5,501 nt of DNA from Candidatus Scatosoma pullistercoris (lineage in GTDB: Bacteria; Bacillota; Clostridia; Christensenellales; Borkfalkiaceae): contig DVMZ01000131.1 in the NCBI GenBank assembly GCA_018714725.1, positions 1-5,501 of the forward strand. The letters run 5' to 3'. The notes below the pieces were generated by a model, which saw only the letters and a list, made by a program, of their open reading frames with translations, had not been told where the DNA came from and ran no database searches. Numbering within the stretch: position 1 is the stretch's first letter; every line of letters starts with the position of its first letter. Below are positions 1 to 5,501 of the stretch, one piece after another. Made by a program: the position numbers and the translations under genes.

Positions 1-20
1 GAGAAGGAACAAAATGACAT
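1..20 (-). CDS. possible start of a divergent gene, only about six codons visible
   Basis: On the minus strand an ATG lies at 20-18. A GGAG sequence (plus-strand CTCC at 27-30) sits 6 bases upstream of it, an acceptable Shine-Dalgarno spacing. The frame then stays open to the window edge, reading M-S-F-C-S-F. A minus-strand promoter-like element at 145-173 could drive it with a leader of roughly 118 bases. Nothing can be said about the product. This may be chance, and only sequence to the left of the window can decide. Confidence 0.2.
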
Positions 21-73
21 AAAAGGCTCCGCGTGTTTATTTGGAAAAATTTTTTTCTCCCTTTTCAGTTTCC

Positions 74-102
74 TTGCTTTCTTGGAAGAAATGTTGTATA
101 AT
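74..102 (+). promoter_or_regulatory. sigma-A-type promoter for sbcD (sbcDC)
   Basis: A perfect -10 box TATAAT lies at 97-102, and a -35-like TTGCTT lies at 74-79 with an ideal 17-base spacer. The -35 box matches the consensus at only its first three bases. The preceding T-rich tract (49-57) could help as an upstream element. Transcription should begin near 108-110, giving an sbcD leader of about 120 bases. Confidence 0.65.
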
Positions 103-144
103 GAAACGGAATAACTGTTTCCGCCCCGACGGCGGGATATGTTC

Positions 145-173
145 ATTATAGCTTTTTTCGGCGGCAAAAGCAA
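145..173 (-). promoter_or_regulatory. opposing sigma-A-type promoter-like element
   Basis: Read on the minus strand, TTGCTT (173-168) is followed after 17 bases by a perfect TATAAT (150-145). These are the same boxes and spacer as the plus-strand promoter. It would start near 138 and transcribe leftward across the plus-strand promoter, perhaps into a divergent gene beyond the left edge. The match is good, but AT-rich spacers give chance hits, so its activity is inferred. Confidence 0.4.
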
Positions 174-194
174 GACTTTTTCATTCGCTTTTGC
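164..194 (+). repeat. inverted repeat, possible hairpin in the sbcD leader
   Basis: GCAAAAGC (164-171) and GCTTTTGC (187-194) are perfect 8-base inverted arms with a 15-base loop. A competing shorter hairpin pairs AAAAG (166-170) with CTTTT (176-180). The left arm overlaps the minus-strand -35 box. It lies in the predicted sbcD leader, 20 bases before the Shine-Dalgarno sequence. The stem is AT-rich and not followed by a T-run, so it is not called a terminator. Confidence 0.3.
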
Positions 195-214
195 ATAAAA
201 ATTTTGCGCGTTTC

Positions 215-223
215 GGGGAGGAG
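215..223 (+). promoter_or_regulatory. Shine-Dalgarno sequence of sbcD
   Basis: GGGGAGGAG ends 7 bases before the ATG at 231. It decides the start. The TTG at 204 in the same frame lies upstream of this site, so using it would add nine residues that are not typical of SbcD. Confidence 0.8.
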
Positions 224-230
224 ACCGGGC

Positions 231-1388
231 ATGAGAATCCTGCATACGTCCGACTGGCATATCGGCAAGCGCCTGATGGGGCGCGACCGCCTGGACGAAC
301 AGGCGGCGGTGCTGGACGAAATCGTCCGGATCTGCGAGACCGAAAAAGTTGAACTCGTCCTCGTGGCCGGCGACATTTTCGACACTTACCTCCCGAGCGC
401 GGAAGCGGAAGATCTGTTCTTTTCCAAAATCCGGGCGGTGGCGGGCGAGGACCGGGCCGTGCTGATCATCAGCGGCAATCACGACGACGGCGTGCGCCTG
501 TCCGCATCGGCGCCCCTTTCCGAGGAACTCGGCATCTATATCGTCGGCAATGCGAGAAAACCGCTCCCGTGCAGTTCTTCCCGCCGCGTCCGGCCCGTCT
601 CTTCGGGCATGGGCTGGGCGGTGTTCGCCAACGACCGGGACGAAAAAGTGTTCGTGAATACCCTCCCGTATCCCAACGAGGCGCGGTTCAAAGAGGAGAA
701 ATCCGATCTCCCGTTTGCGGAGCGCATGAAAAAATGGATAGCCGAAGGGGAGGCCGGCAATACACAGCATCTGCCTTCCGTATTCCTTTCGCATATTTTT
801 GTGGCGGGCGGCGTCACTTCGGAAAGCGAGCGGGAAATCGATCTCGGCGGCGCCCGCGCGGTGCCGCTCGACGCGCTGCCGCCCAGCGATTACATCGCGC
901 TGGGACATCTGCACAAACGCCAGCATATGGGCCGGGGAAACTGCTATTACAGCGGCTCTCCGCTCCGGTATTCCTTTGACGAAGCGGACGGGGAGAAAGG
1001 GGTGAAATTGTTCGATCTCACGGCCCGCGGCGTGGAAAACCTGCGCGACGTGCCCCTTATGTCCGGCCGCCGTCTCGTCCGCCTGGAAGCGGATTCTCCC
1101 GCGCGGGGCGAAGAACTGCTCGACCTCTATCCCGACGCGCTGGCGGAACTCAGGCTGCACCTTTCCTCTCCGTTGACCTCTGCCGAATCATCGGCGCTCT
1201 CCGCGCATTCCAATCTGGTTTCCCTGATCGCGGAAGTGAACAGCGCGGAAACGCTCGGCTTTGAATCGAGGAAGGGACTGTCCGATTCCGAACTCTTTGG
1301 GGAATTTTATCGCCTGCAATACGGCGAACCGCCGAAAGAGGAACTGCGCACGCTGTTCCTGTCCGTGCTCCGGGAAGCGGAAAAATAA
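231..1388 (+). CDS. sbcD: SbcD, Mre11-type nuclease subunit of the SbcCD complex
   Basis: The 385-residue product is the metal-dependent phosphoesterase that, with SbcC, degrades double-stranded DNA ends and cuts hairpins formed by palindromes. It is expected to be cytoplasmic. The N-terminus MRILHTSDWHIG is typical of SbcD and begins the calcineurin-like domain. Visible metal-site motifs are D8-W-H10, G47-D48 (VAGDIFD), G82-N83-H84-D85, H188 (FLSHIFVAGG), and H226/H228 (ALGHLH). The family motif YSGSPLRYSFDE follows. From roughly residue 275 comes the C-terminal capping and SbcC-binding part, which is less conserved. Length is near that of E. coli SbcD (about 400). All catalytic residues are present, so it should be active. 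The start at 231 has a strong Shine-Dalgarno sequence. The gene ends in TAA and sbcC follows after 208 bases. The family assignment is secure. Confidence 0.96.
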   Translation: MRILHTSDWHIGKRLMGRDRLDEQAAVLDEIVRICETEKVELVLVAGDIFDTYLPSAEAEDLFFSKIRAVAGEDRAVLIISGNHDDGVRLSASAPLSEELGIYIVGNARKPLPCSSSRRVRPVSSGMGWAVFANDRDEKVFVNTLPYPNEARFKEEKSDLPFAERMKKWIAEGEAGNTQHLPSVFLSHIFVAGGVTSESEREIDLGGARAVPLDALPPSDYIALGHLHKRQHMGRGNCYYSGSPLRYSFDEADGEKGVKLFDLTARGVENLRDVPLMSGRRLVRLEADSPARGEELLDLYPDALAELRLHLSSPLTSAESSALSAHSNLVSLIAEVNSAETLGFESRKGLSDSELFGEFYRLQYGEPPKEELRTLFLSVLREAEK

Positions 1389-1440
1389 AAATTCCCCCGT
1401 TCGTTTGTTCAATGGTTGTCCCGGTGGTTTGTCCGACCGT

Positions 1441-1537
1441 TTGCCCGCCGTGCGGTCTCTGCTCTGCAATCCGTTGCCGGCAAAGGGCGAAAAACGGCAG
1501 TCGTCATCACAATCGAAGGAAAGTTCTTGCCCGCCGT
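1441..1537 (+). repeat. 11-base direct repeat in the sbcD-sbcC gap
   Basis: TTGCCCGCCGT occurs at 1441-1451 and again at 1527-1537, 86 bases apart. Both copies are exact, with little flanking similarity. A repeat of this size can arise by chance in GC-rich DNA. Confidence 0.45.
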
Positions 1538-1550
1538 CGTCCGGACGGCG
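1532..1550 (+). repeat. GC-rich hairpin ahead of sbcC
   Basis: CGCCGTC (1532-1538) pairs with GACGGCG (1544-1550) across a 5-base loop. The same bases contain the 10-base perfect palindrome CGTCCGGACG (1538-1547). No T-run follows, so this is not an intrinsic terminator. It lies 33 bases before the sbcC Shine-Dalgarno sequence and could structure the leader. Confidence 0.4.
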
Positions 1551-1582
1551 CCCGTACCTGTAAATCCCGGCCGAAAATCCGG

Positions 1583-1590
1583 AAAGGAGG
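1583..1590 (+). promoter_or_regulatory. strong Shine-Dalgarno sequence of sbcC
   Basis: AAAGGAGG ends 6 bases before the ATG at 1597, close to a perfect match to the 16S rRNA 3' end. An in-frame TAA at 1561-1563 excludes starts further upstream. SbcC translation therefore starts independently of sbcD. Confidence 0.85.
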
Positions 1591-1596
1591 AAGCGA

Positions 1597-4191
1597 ATGA
1601 AACCCGTGTATCTCGAATTCTGCGGCGTCAACAGTTTTTCGGAAAAAACGCAGATCGACTTTTCAAAGTTGCTCGAAGGCGGCCTGTTCGGTATTTTCGG
1701 AGATACGGGAAGCGGGAAAAGCACCATTCTGGACTGCATTCATTTCGCTCTCTACGGCAAAATCGAGCGTTCTTCGGGGACGGACTCCATCAACTACAAG
1801 TGCGACAAAGCCTATGTCATTTACGATTTCGAGATCGTGCACGACGGGGCGCGCCACACTTACCGTGCGCAGCGGGAGCGGCGGCGGAAGAACAACGTCG
1901 CCAAAGCCTTTTTGTATCGGCTCGGAGAAAAAGGGACCTGGGAAGGCCTGGCGGAAGGGGTCAACGAAGTGGACGCGCGCATCGAGGAGATCATCGGGCT
2001 GAGCTTCGAGGATTTCAAAAAATGTATCGCGTTGCCGCAGGGGGAGTTTGCGGGGCTGGTCAAGGCCCGTCCGGCCGAGCGGTTGCAGCTGGTGTCCCGC
2101 CTGTTCGATCTGGAAAAATACGGAGACCGGCTTTCCAAAGCGGTGCGCGACCGCTGTCAGGCGGCGGAGAACGACCTGGCGGTTCTTCGCTCCCGTTTGC
2201 AGGAAAACGCCGAGGGCACGGAAGAGCGGCTGGCAGAAGAACAAAAAAAGCTGGATGCTGCGCAAGCCGGGCTGGCCGGCGTAAAAGCGGCTCTGGAAAA
2301 GGCGGAGAAGGAATTTACGGCCGTCAGCCGGCTGGCGGAGGAAAAGAAAGAATATGACGCCTTGAAGCTGAAAGCCGCCCGCGCGGAGGAGAAGCTGGCG
2401 TTCTATGCCGAGCGGCGCGAAAAACTGGAACGGTATGCCGCGGCGGTCGCCGTGCGGGACAAATCGGCGGAGCTGGCCGAGCTTAAAAAGAAGAAAGCGC
2501 TGGCGGAAGCGCAGGCGGAAAAGGCGGAAACCTTCCTTGCGGCGGCGCAGGAGGCCGTCCGGGTGCAAAGGAACGCATTGCGGACGAGCGGGCTGGAAGA
2601 GCGCGCGGAAAGCCTTGCAATGGCGCTGGGAAAGCTGGAATCGGCCGAAGAGGACGTAAAGGCCTGCCTTGCGGCCGAAGAAAAACTTAAAGCGTGCACG
2701 GCGCGTTACAAAGAGTTGAAAAATAAAGTCCCCGAAGAGGATTTCAACGGCCTGCTGGCCGCAGCGGACGCGGAAAAAGCGGCGCTCGGCGAGGATGAAT
2801 CCTTTACGGAATATCTCCGCCGCTCGTTCAGGGACGTGCTGGTTTCGGAAACCTGCGGGGAAATCCGGGAAGATCTGAGGGAACTCGGCAGAAAATATCC
2901 CGAGACGGAAGAGGACGTTGCGGCGTTGATCCGCAAATATGCGCCGGCGGAAAAGGGAAGCGATCGGTTTTTCGACATCGCGGCGGCGCAGCAGGAGTTT
3001 AAAAAGGCGGAGAAAAAGCGGGCGGAATTGTCCGAAAAGCGCCGGGAGATCGAAGCGCGCAAACAGGCGTTTGAGGCCAACGAACGGGAAAAAGAACGCG
3101 TTGTAGAGGACGGAAAACACTACCGCGAACGCTGGGAGGCGGCGAAGCAGAAAATACAGTTGGTCAAAGACCTGGGTACCCCGGAAGAGGTGAAAAAACA
3201 GCTGGAAGCGGTCAAGCGCGCCAAAAAGAAGGCGGAGGACGACATCGCGGAGGCGGAGAAGAAGCAGACGGAATGGACGGGGGCCAGGGAGAGTAGCCGC
3301 GCGCAGGCGGAACTGTACGCCGGGCAGGCGGAAGAGGCGGAAAAGGCGCTTGCGGCCCTCCTTAAAGAGAACGGATTTTCCGGGGAGACGGAAGCCCGCT
3401 CGCTGGTTGCGGAGATCGGCGACAGCAAGCGCGCGAAAGGGGAATGCGACGCATTTTTCGAGGAGTACAATCTGACGGCAAACCGCCTTTCGCAAATTCC
3501 CGCGGAAAAATTCGACGGCTTTTCCGAAACCCGCTTTTCGGAAGCGGAGGAAAGGAAAAGGAGCCTCGCTTCGGAAAACGAACGCCTGATTCAGGAAATC
3601 GCGGTGGGGAAGCAGGAAACGGACCGGATTGCGGGGCTTCTGGCGCGTTGCCGGGAAATCGGCCGCGAATGTGCCGTCAAAGAAAAGGAGCGGGAATTAC
3701 TGGAAAAGCTCCGCCTTCTGGTTCAGCGCGGCAAATTTATGGAATTTATCGCTTCGGAGTATTTGCAGGAGGTGTGCGTTTCGGCCAGCCGCACGCTGTT
3801 GTCTTTGACGGGCGGGAGATATTTCCTGCGCTACGAGGACGAATTCCGCGCGGGGGACAATCTCAACGGCGGAACGCTCCGGAGCGTAAGGACGCTTTCG
3901 GGCGGAGAGACCTTTCTGGTGTCCTTGTCGCTGGCTCTGGCGCTCAGCGGCGCCATCTGCGCAAAATCCCTCCGGCCGATTGAATTTTTCTTTCTGGACG
4001 AGGGGTTCGGAACGCTGGACGAAAAGCTGGTGGACACCGTGATGGATGTGCTGGAAAAGCTGAGGAGCCGGAATTTTTCGGTGGGAATCATCTCGCATGT
4101 GGAAGAACTGAAACACCGGATCGATCACAAAATTCTCGTTTCCGGCGCGACGGAGCAAAGGGGCTCCTCGGTGCGGGTGGAAGCCTACTGA
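1597..4191 (+). CDS. sbcC: SbcC, Rad50-type ABC ATPase subunit lacking a CxxC zinc hook
   Basis: The 864-residue product is the SMC/Rad50-like ATPase that binds DNA and drives the SbcD nuclease. The head is split between the ends. The N-terminal half has Walker A GDTGSGKST (35-43) and a Q-loop around Q148 (LPQGEF). The C-terminal half has the signature LSGGE (767-771), Walker B FFFLDEG (D801, E802), D-loop GTLD (805-808) and the switch His H834 (ISHVEE). Between them lie two long Glu/Lys/Ala-rich coiled-coil arms, about 175-377 and 462-705. It is shorter than E. coli SbcC (1048). Its 13 cysteines are at 9, 47, 69, 143, 187, 357, 367, 420, 617, 685, 692, 727 and 788, so no CxxC exists and the usual zinc hook is missing. 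Residues 378-460 form the apex instead. The head motifs are complete, so ATPase activity is expected. Confidence 0.95.
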   Translation: MKPVYLEFCGVNSFSEKTQIDFSKLLEGGLFGIFGDTGSGKSTILDCIHFALYGKIERSSGTDSINYKCDKAYVIYDFEIVHDGARHTYRAQRERRRKNNVAKAFLYRLGEKGTWEGLAEGVNEVDARIEEIIGLSFEDFKKCIALPQGEFAGLVKARPAERLQLVSRLFDLEKYGDRLSKAVRDRCQAAENDLAVLRSRLQENAEGTEERLAEEQKKLDAAQAGLAGVKAALEKAEKEFTAVSRLAEEKKEYDALKLKAARAEEKLAFYAERREKLERYAAAVAVRDKSAELAELKKKKALAEAQAEKAETFLAAAQEAVRVQRNALRTSGLEERAESLAMALGKLESAEEDVKACLAAEEKLKACTARYKELKNKVPEEDFNGLLAAADAEKAALGEDESFTEYLRRSFRDVLVSETCGEIREDLRELGRKYPETEEDVAALIRKYAPAEKGSDRFFDIAAAQQEFKKAEKKRAELSEKRREIEARKQAFEANEREKERVVEDGKHYRERWEAAKQKIQLVKDLGTPEEVKKQLEAVKRAKKKAEDDIAEAEKKQTEWTGARESSRAQAELYAGQAEEAEKALAALLKENGFSGETEARSLVAEIGDSKRAKGECDAFFEEYNLTANRLSQIPAEKFDGFSETRFSEAEERKRSLASENERLIQEIAVGKQETDRIAGLLARCREIGRECAVKEKERELLEKLRLLVQRGKFMEFIASEYLQEVCVSASRTLLSLTGGRYFLRYEDEFRAGDNLNGGTLRSVRTLSGGETFLVSLSLALALSGAICAKSLRPIEFFFLDEGFGTLDEKLVDTVMDVLEKLRSRNFSVGIISHVEELKHRIDHKILVSGATEQRGSSVRVEAY
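2728..2976 (+). other. SbcC apex segment replacing the zinc hook
   Basis: This encodes SbcC residues 378-460, between the two coiled-coil arms. It contains a Pro-marked entry (VPEEDF), aromatic-containing helical stretches (FTEYLRRSF; LIRKYAP) and a single Cys, C420. Glycines and prolines interrupt the heptad-rich arms here, so a small folded domain is likely. In SbcC/Rad50 proteins with a hook, this place carries a CxxC that binds zinc between two subunits. Its function here is inferred from position only. Confidence 0.5.
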
Positions 4192-4320
4192 AGCCTTGCC
4201 GGAGACCCGGCGGAAACGGTAAGCCGCGGCTCCGGGCGGAAAGGGAAAGGCCGAAAAAAAGAAAGGAAAAGGCCGAGGGGTAAAAGAGAAAGCACCCGGC
4301 AAAGAAAAAGGGAATCTGAC
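4192..4320. other. 129-base purine-rich gap between sbcC and the hydrolase-like gene
   Basis: Most of the plus strand from 4238 to 4314 is A and G. AAAGGCCGA occurs twice (4246-4254 and 4268-4276). A small hairpin, GCCGG (4198-4202) with CCGGC (4207-4211), follows the sbcC stop, and GCCGCGGC (4223-4230) is a perfect palindrome. Neither has a T-run, so no intrinsic terminator is called. The sbcC frame stays open through the whole gap after its TGA. I saw no convincing promoter. Confidence 0.55.
4309..4313 (+). promoter_or_regulatory. weak Shine-Dalgarno sequence of the hydrolase-like gene
   Basis: AGGGA ends 7 bases before the ATG at 4321. It is weaker than the sites of sbcD and sbcC. No other ATG, GTG or TTG lies in this frame between the sbcC stop and 4321. 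Confidence 0.45.
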
Positions 4321-5501
4321 ATGATTTTAAGTGCCGTATCGTTATGGAAAAAATTTGACGTGAGCAATCCGCTGAATCCGGAAGTGCTGAACCGCACGGA
4401 GGATAAGGCGGCGGGGATGGTGTTTTCGGACGTCGTCTATTCCGGCCGCGCGGCGGAGGACGGGGACGTGCGCATTTTTGCCATGTTCGGAAAGCCGTCG
4501 TCCGGCGGAAAATTTCCCGTAGTGCTCCTTCTGCCCGACGCCGGAACGGAGCTCGATCAGGAGCTGTTGTATTATTTCATCGATAAGGGATATGCCGTGC
4601 TCATGCCCGACTATTCGGGGGAACGCGGGGACGGCGCTTCCTCGCCGCATACGGCGTATCCGCCTTCCTTGTCCTATGCGAACAGCTCGGAAAGCGGCGG
4701 ATTGGACGTGCTGACGGAGGACGCGGACAAAACCTGCTGGTTCGAGTGGATTTCCGTCGCCCTGTACTCGATCGAGTATCTGAAAACGCGGGAAGACGTG
4801 ACGGAAATCGGAATTGTGGGGATCCGCACGGGCGGGGAGATCGCCTGGAAAGCGATGCTTTCGCCGTCCGTCCGCTGCGGCGTGCTCGTCAATGCGGCGG
4901 GATGGCGGGCCTATCGGAATATCGGTAAATTCGCGGATAACGCGGAAAACAATATGAGCGACGAACGCCACCGCTATATTGCGGGGATCGAATCGCAGTC
5001 GTGGGCGCCGTTCGTCAAATGTCCGGTGCTGATGCTCTGCGCGCTCCGGGACGAAACCTTTGATTACGACCGGGCTTATGATACTTATTCCCGGATCGGC
5101 GCCCCGGACGGAAGCGCCATCACCTATTCGGCGGACAGCGGTTCGTGTATCGGCCCGGACGCGATTGCGGATATGGATCTCTTTCTGGAACGCAATCTGA
5201 AAGGCCGGGAAATTTACATTCCCAAACCGCTGAATATTTCTCTCAAAAACGAAAACGGAACGCTTCGGGCGGAGGTGGAATTTGACGAAGGCGGGATTCT
5301 CGACGGGGCATGTCTGTATTATGCGGAATCGGGCGAGCGGACAAAGTCCACTTTCCGGGAATGGCACAGGATCCTGCGGGCGGACGGAAAAGAAGTCAAA
5401 AACGGCAAAATGACCTGCGAACTTCGCCCCTACGGCGGGGCTTCGGCGGTGTTTGTCTACGCCACGGCAAAATACATCAACGGATTCAAAGTCGCGTCGA
5501 A
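4321..5501 (+). CDS. alpha/beta-hydrolase-like protein with degenerate catalytic triad (3' end cut off)
   Basis: The first 393 residues are visible and no stop is reached. No signal peptide is seen, so it is probably cytoplasmic. Residues about 20-295 look like an alpha/beta hydrolase of the dienelactone hydrolase or acetyl xylan esterase type: strand and turn FPVVLLLPDAGTE, then KGYAVLMPDYSGERG, then a helix (WISVALYSIEYLKTR) before the nucleophile elbow. The elbow reads G167-I-R169-T-G-G, with Arg where GxSxG needs Ser. D244 (ALRDETFD) fits the acid. Near the expected His the sequence is DSGSCIG (272-278), and no His lies between residues 218 and 348. From about 300 a beta-rich, perhaps Ig-like, C-terminal domain begins. 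It may be a pseudoenzyme or use an unusual mechanism. The fold assignment is fairly sure; substrate and role are unknown. A long opposite-strand frame here is a shadow. Confidence 0.8.
   Translation, partial: MILSAVSLWKKFDVSNPLNPEVLNRTEDKAAGMVFSDVVYSGRAAEDGDVRIFAMFGKPSSGGKFPVVLLLPDAGTELDQELLYYFIDKGYAVLMPDYSGERGDGASSPHTAYPPSLSYANSSESGGLDVLTEDADKTCWFEWISVALYSIEYLKTREDVTEIGIVGIRTGGEIAWKAMLSPSVRCGVLVNAAGWRAYRNIGKFADNAENNMSDERHRYIAGIESQSWAPFVKCPVLMLCALRDETFDYDRAYDTYSRIGAPDGSAITYSADSGSCIGPDAIADMDLFLERNLKGREIYIPKPLNISLKNENGTLRAEVEFDEGGILDGACLYYAESGERTKSTFREWHRILRADGKEVKNGKMTCELRPYGGASAVFVYATAKYINGFKVAS

Larger units (their letters stand above)
73..174. repeat. interrupted dyad joining two face-to-face promoters
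   Basis: Three sets of arms share one axis at 123.5. CTTGCTTT (73-80) mirrors 167-174, GAAA (88-91) mirrors 156-159, and TATAATGAA (97-105) mirrors TTCATTATA (142-150). The arms cover the -35 and -10 boxes on both strands. The symmetry may come simply from two similar promoters, or it may be the target of a dimeric regulator. Confidence 0.5.
1..230. other. AT-rich upstream regulatory region of sbcD
   Basis: This stretch has no convincing gene wholly inside it. It is clearly more AT-rich than the coding DNA that follows. It holds T- and A-tracts around 45-57, which could act as an upstream promoter element or bend the DNA. It also holds a good plus-strand promoter at 74-102, a mirrored minus-strand promoter-like element at 145-173, a possible hairpin at 164-194 and the sbcD Shine-Dalgarno sequence at 215-223. 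I saw no classical Firmicutes LexA box. The T-tract near 50 has no GC-rich stem directly before it, so I do not call a terminator for an upstream gene. Confidence 0.6.
1389..1596. other. 208-base non-coding gap between sbcD and sbcC
   Basis: In many bacteria sbcD and sbcC overlap or nearly touch, so this spacer is long. It holds a perfect 10-base palindrome TTGCCGGCAA (1474-1483), a 7-base-pair hairpin at 1532-1550 and an 11-base direct repeat (1441-1451 and 1527-1537). Short Cys- and Arg-rich frames run through it but have no Shine-Dalgarno sequence or recognisable motif. I saw no convincing -10/-35 pair and no terminator, so co-transcription with sbcD remains likely. Confidence 0.6.

Noticed and set aside
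40..60. Intrinsic terminator of an upstream gene
   Set aside because: There is a T-run, but no GC-rich stem directly before it.
204..230. TTG at 204 as the sbcD start
   Set aside because: The strong Shine-Dalgarno sequence (215-223) lies inside that extension, and SbcD proteins typically begin at MRILHTSDWH, the ATG at 231.
1..230. LexA (SOS) operator ahead of sbcD
   Set aside because: No CGAAC-N4-GTTCG type site or close variant was found by eye.
1412..1600. A 62-residue Cys- and Arg-rich frame ending in TGA that overlaps the sbcC ATG (ATGA)
   Set aside because: The overlap suggests translational coupling, but the ATG at 1412 has no Shine-Dalgarno sequence, sbcC has its own strong one, and the composition is what GC-rich spacer gives by chance.
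1663..3495. A 610-codon open frame on the strand opposite sbcC
   Set aside because: It is low-complexity, rich in Phe, Leu and Arg, and antisense to the Glu/Lys/Ala-rich coiled coil. This is a composition shadow with no recognisable domain.
3649..3672. CX6C pair C685/C692 in SbcC as an alternative zinc hook
   Set aside because: It lies near the end of the C-terminal arm close to the ATPase head, not at the coiled-coil apex.
4198..4230. Terminator after sbcC
   Set aside because: The hairpin has only five base pairs and is followed by purines, not by a T-run.
4342..5367. A 341-codon frame on the strand opposite the hydrolase-like gene
   Set aside because: The plus-strand frame runs through to the edge with clear hydrolase-fold motifs; the opposite frame shows none.

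Overview
The window holds the two genes of the SbcCD DNA-repair nuclease and the 5' part of an alpha/beta-hydrolase-like gene. All three read left to right. Coding sequence is fairly GC-rich, Shine-Dalgarno sequences are purine-rich, and both SbcC and SbcD start like Firmicutes homologues (SbcC begins MKPVYLEF). This suggests a GC-rich Clostridia-type Firmicute, perhaps from a gut or other anaerobic community. The organism is an inference only.

Layout. Bases 1-230 are an AT-rich regulatory stretch with a clear sigma-A-type promoter for sbcD. A second promoter-like element lies on the opposite strand, mirrored around the same axis. The gene sbcD (231-1388) encodes the Mre11-type nuclease subunit. 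A 208-base non-coding gap (1389-1596) with short palindromes separates it from sbcC (1597-4191), which encodes the Rad50-type ABC ATPase. A 129-base purine-rich gap (4192-4320) precedes the hydrolase-like gene (4321 to the window edge, cut off at its 3' end). No convincing intrinsic terminator was seen between the genes, so one transcript from the promoter near 74-102 is plausible.

How they work together. SbcD and SbcC form the SbcC2D2 complex, an ATP-dependent double-strand exonuclease and hairpin endonuclease that processes palindromes and blocked DNA ends. The third gene has no obvious link to DNA repair.

Main oddities. SbcC has every ATPase motif but no CxxC zinc-hook motif at the coiled-coil apex; an 80-residue segment with one Cys sits there instead. 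The hydrolase-like protein appears to have lost two of its three catalytic residues: Arg replaces the nucleophile Ser, and no His is found where the catalytic His should be. The sbcD upstream region carries two face-to-face promoters with matching -35 boxes, spacers and -10 boxes. No mobile element, CRISPR array, tRNA or rRNA was seen, and I found no clear new multi-gene system.
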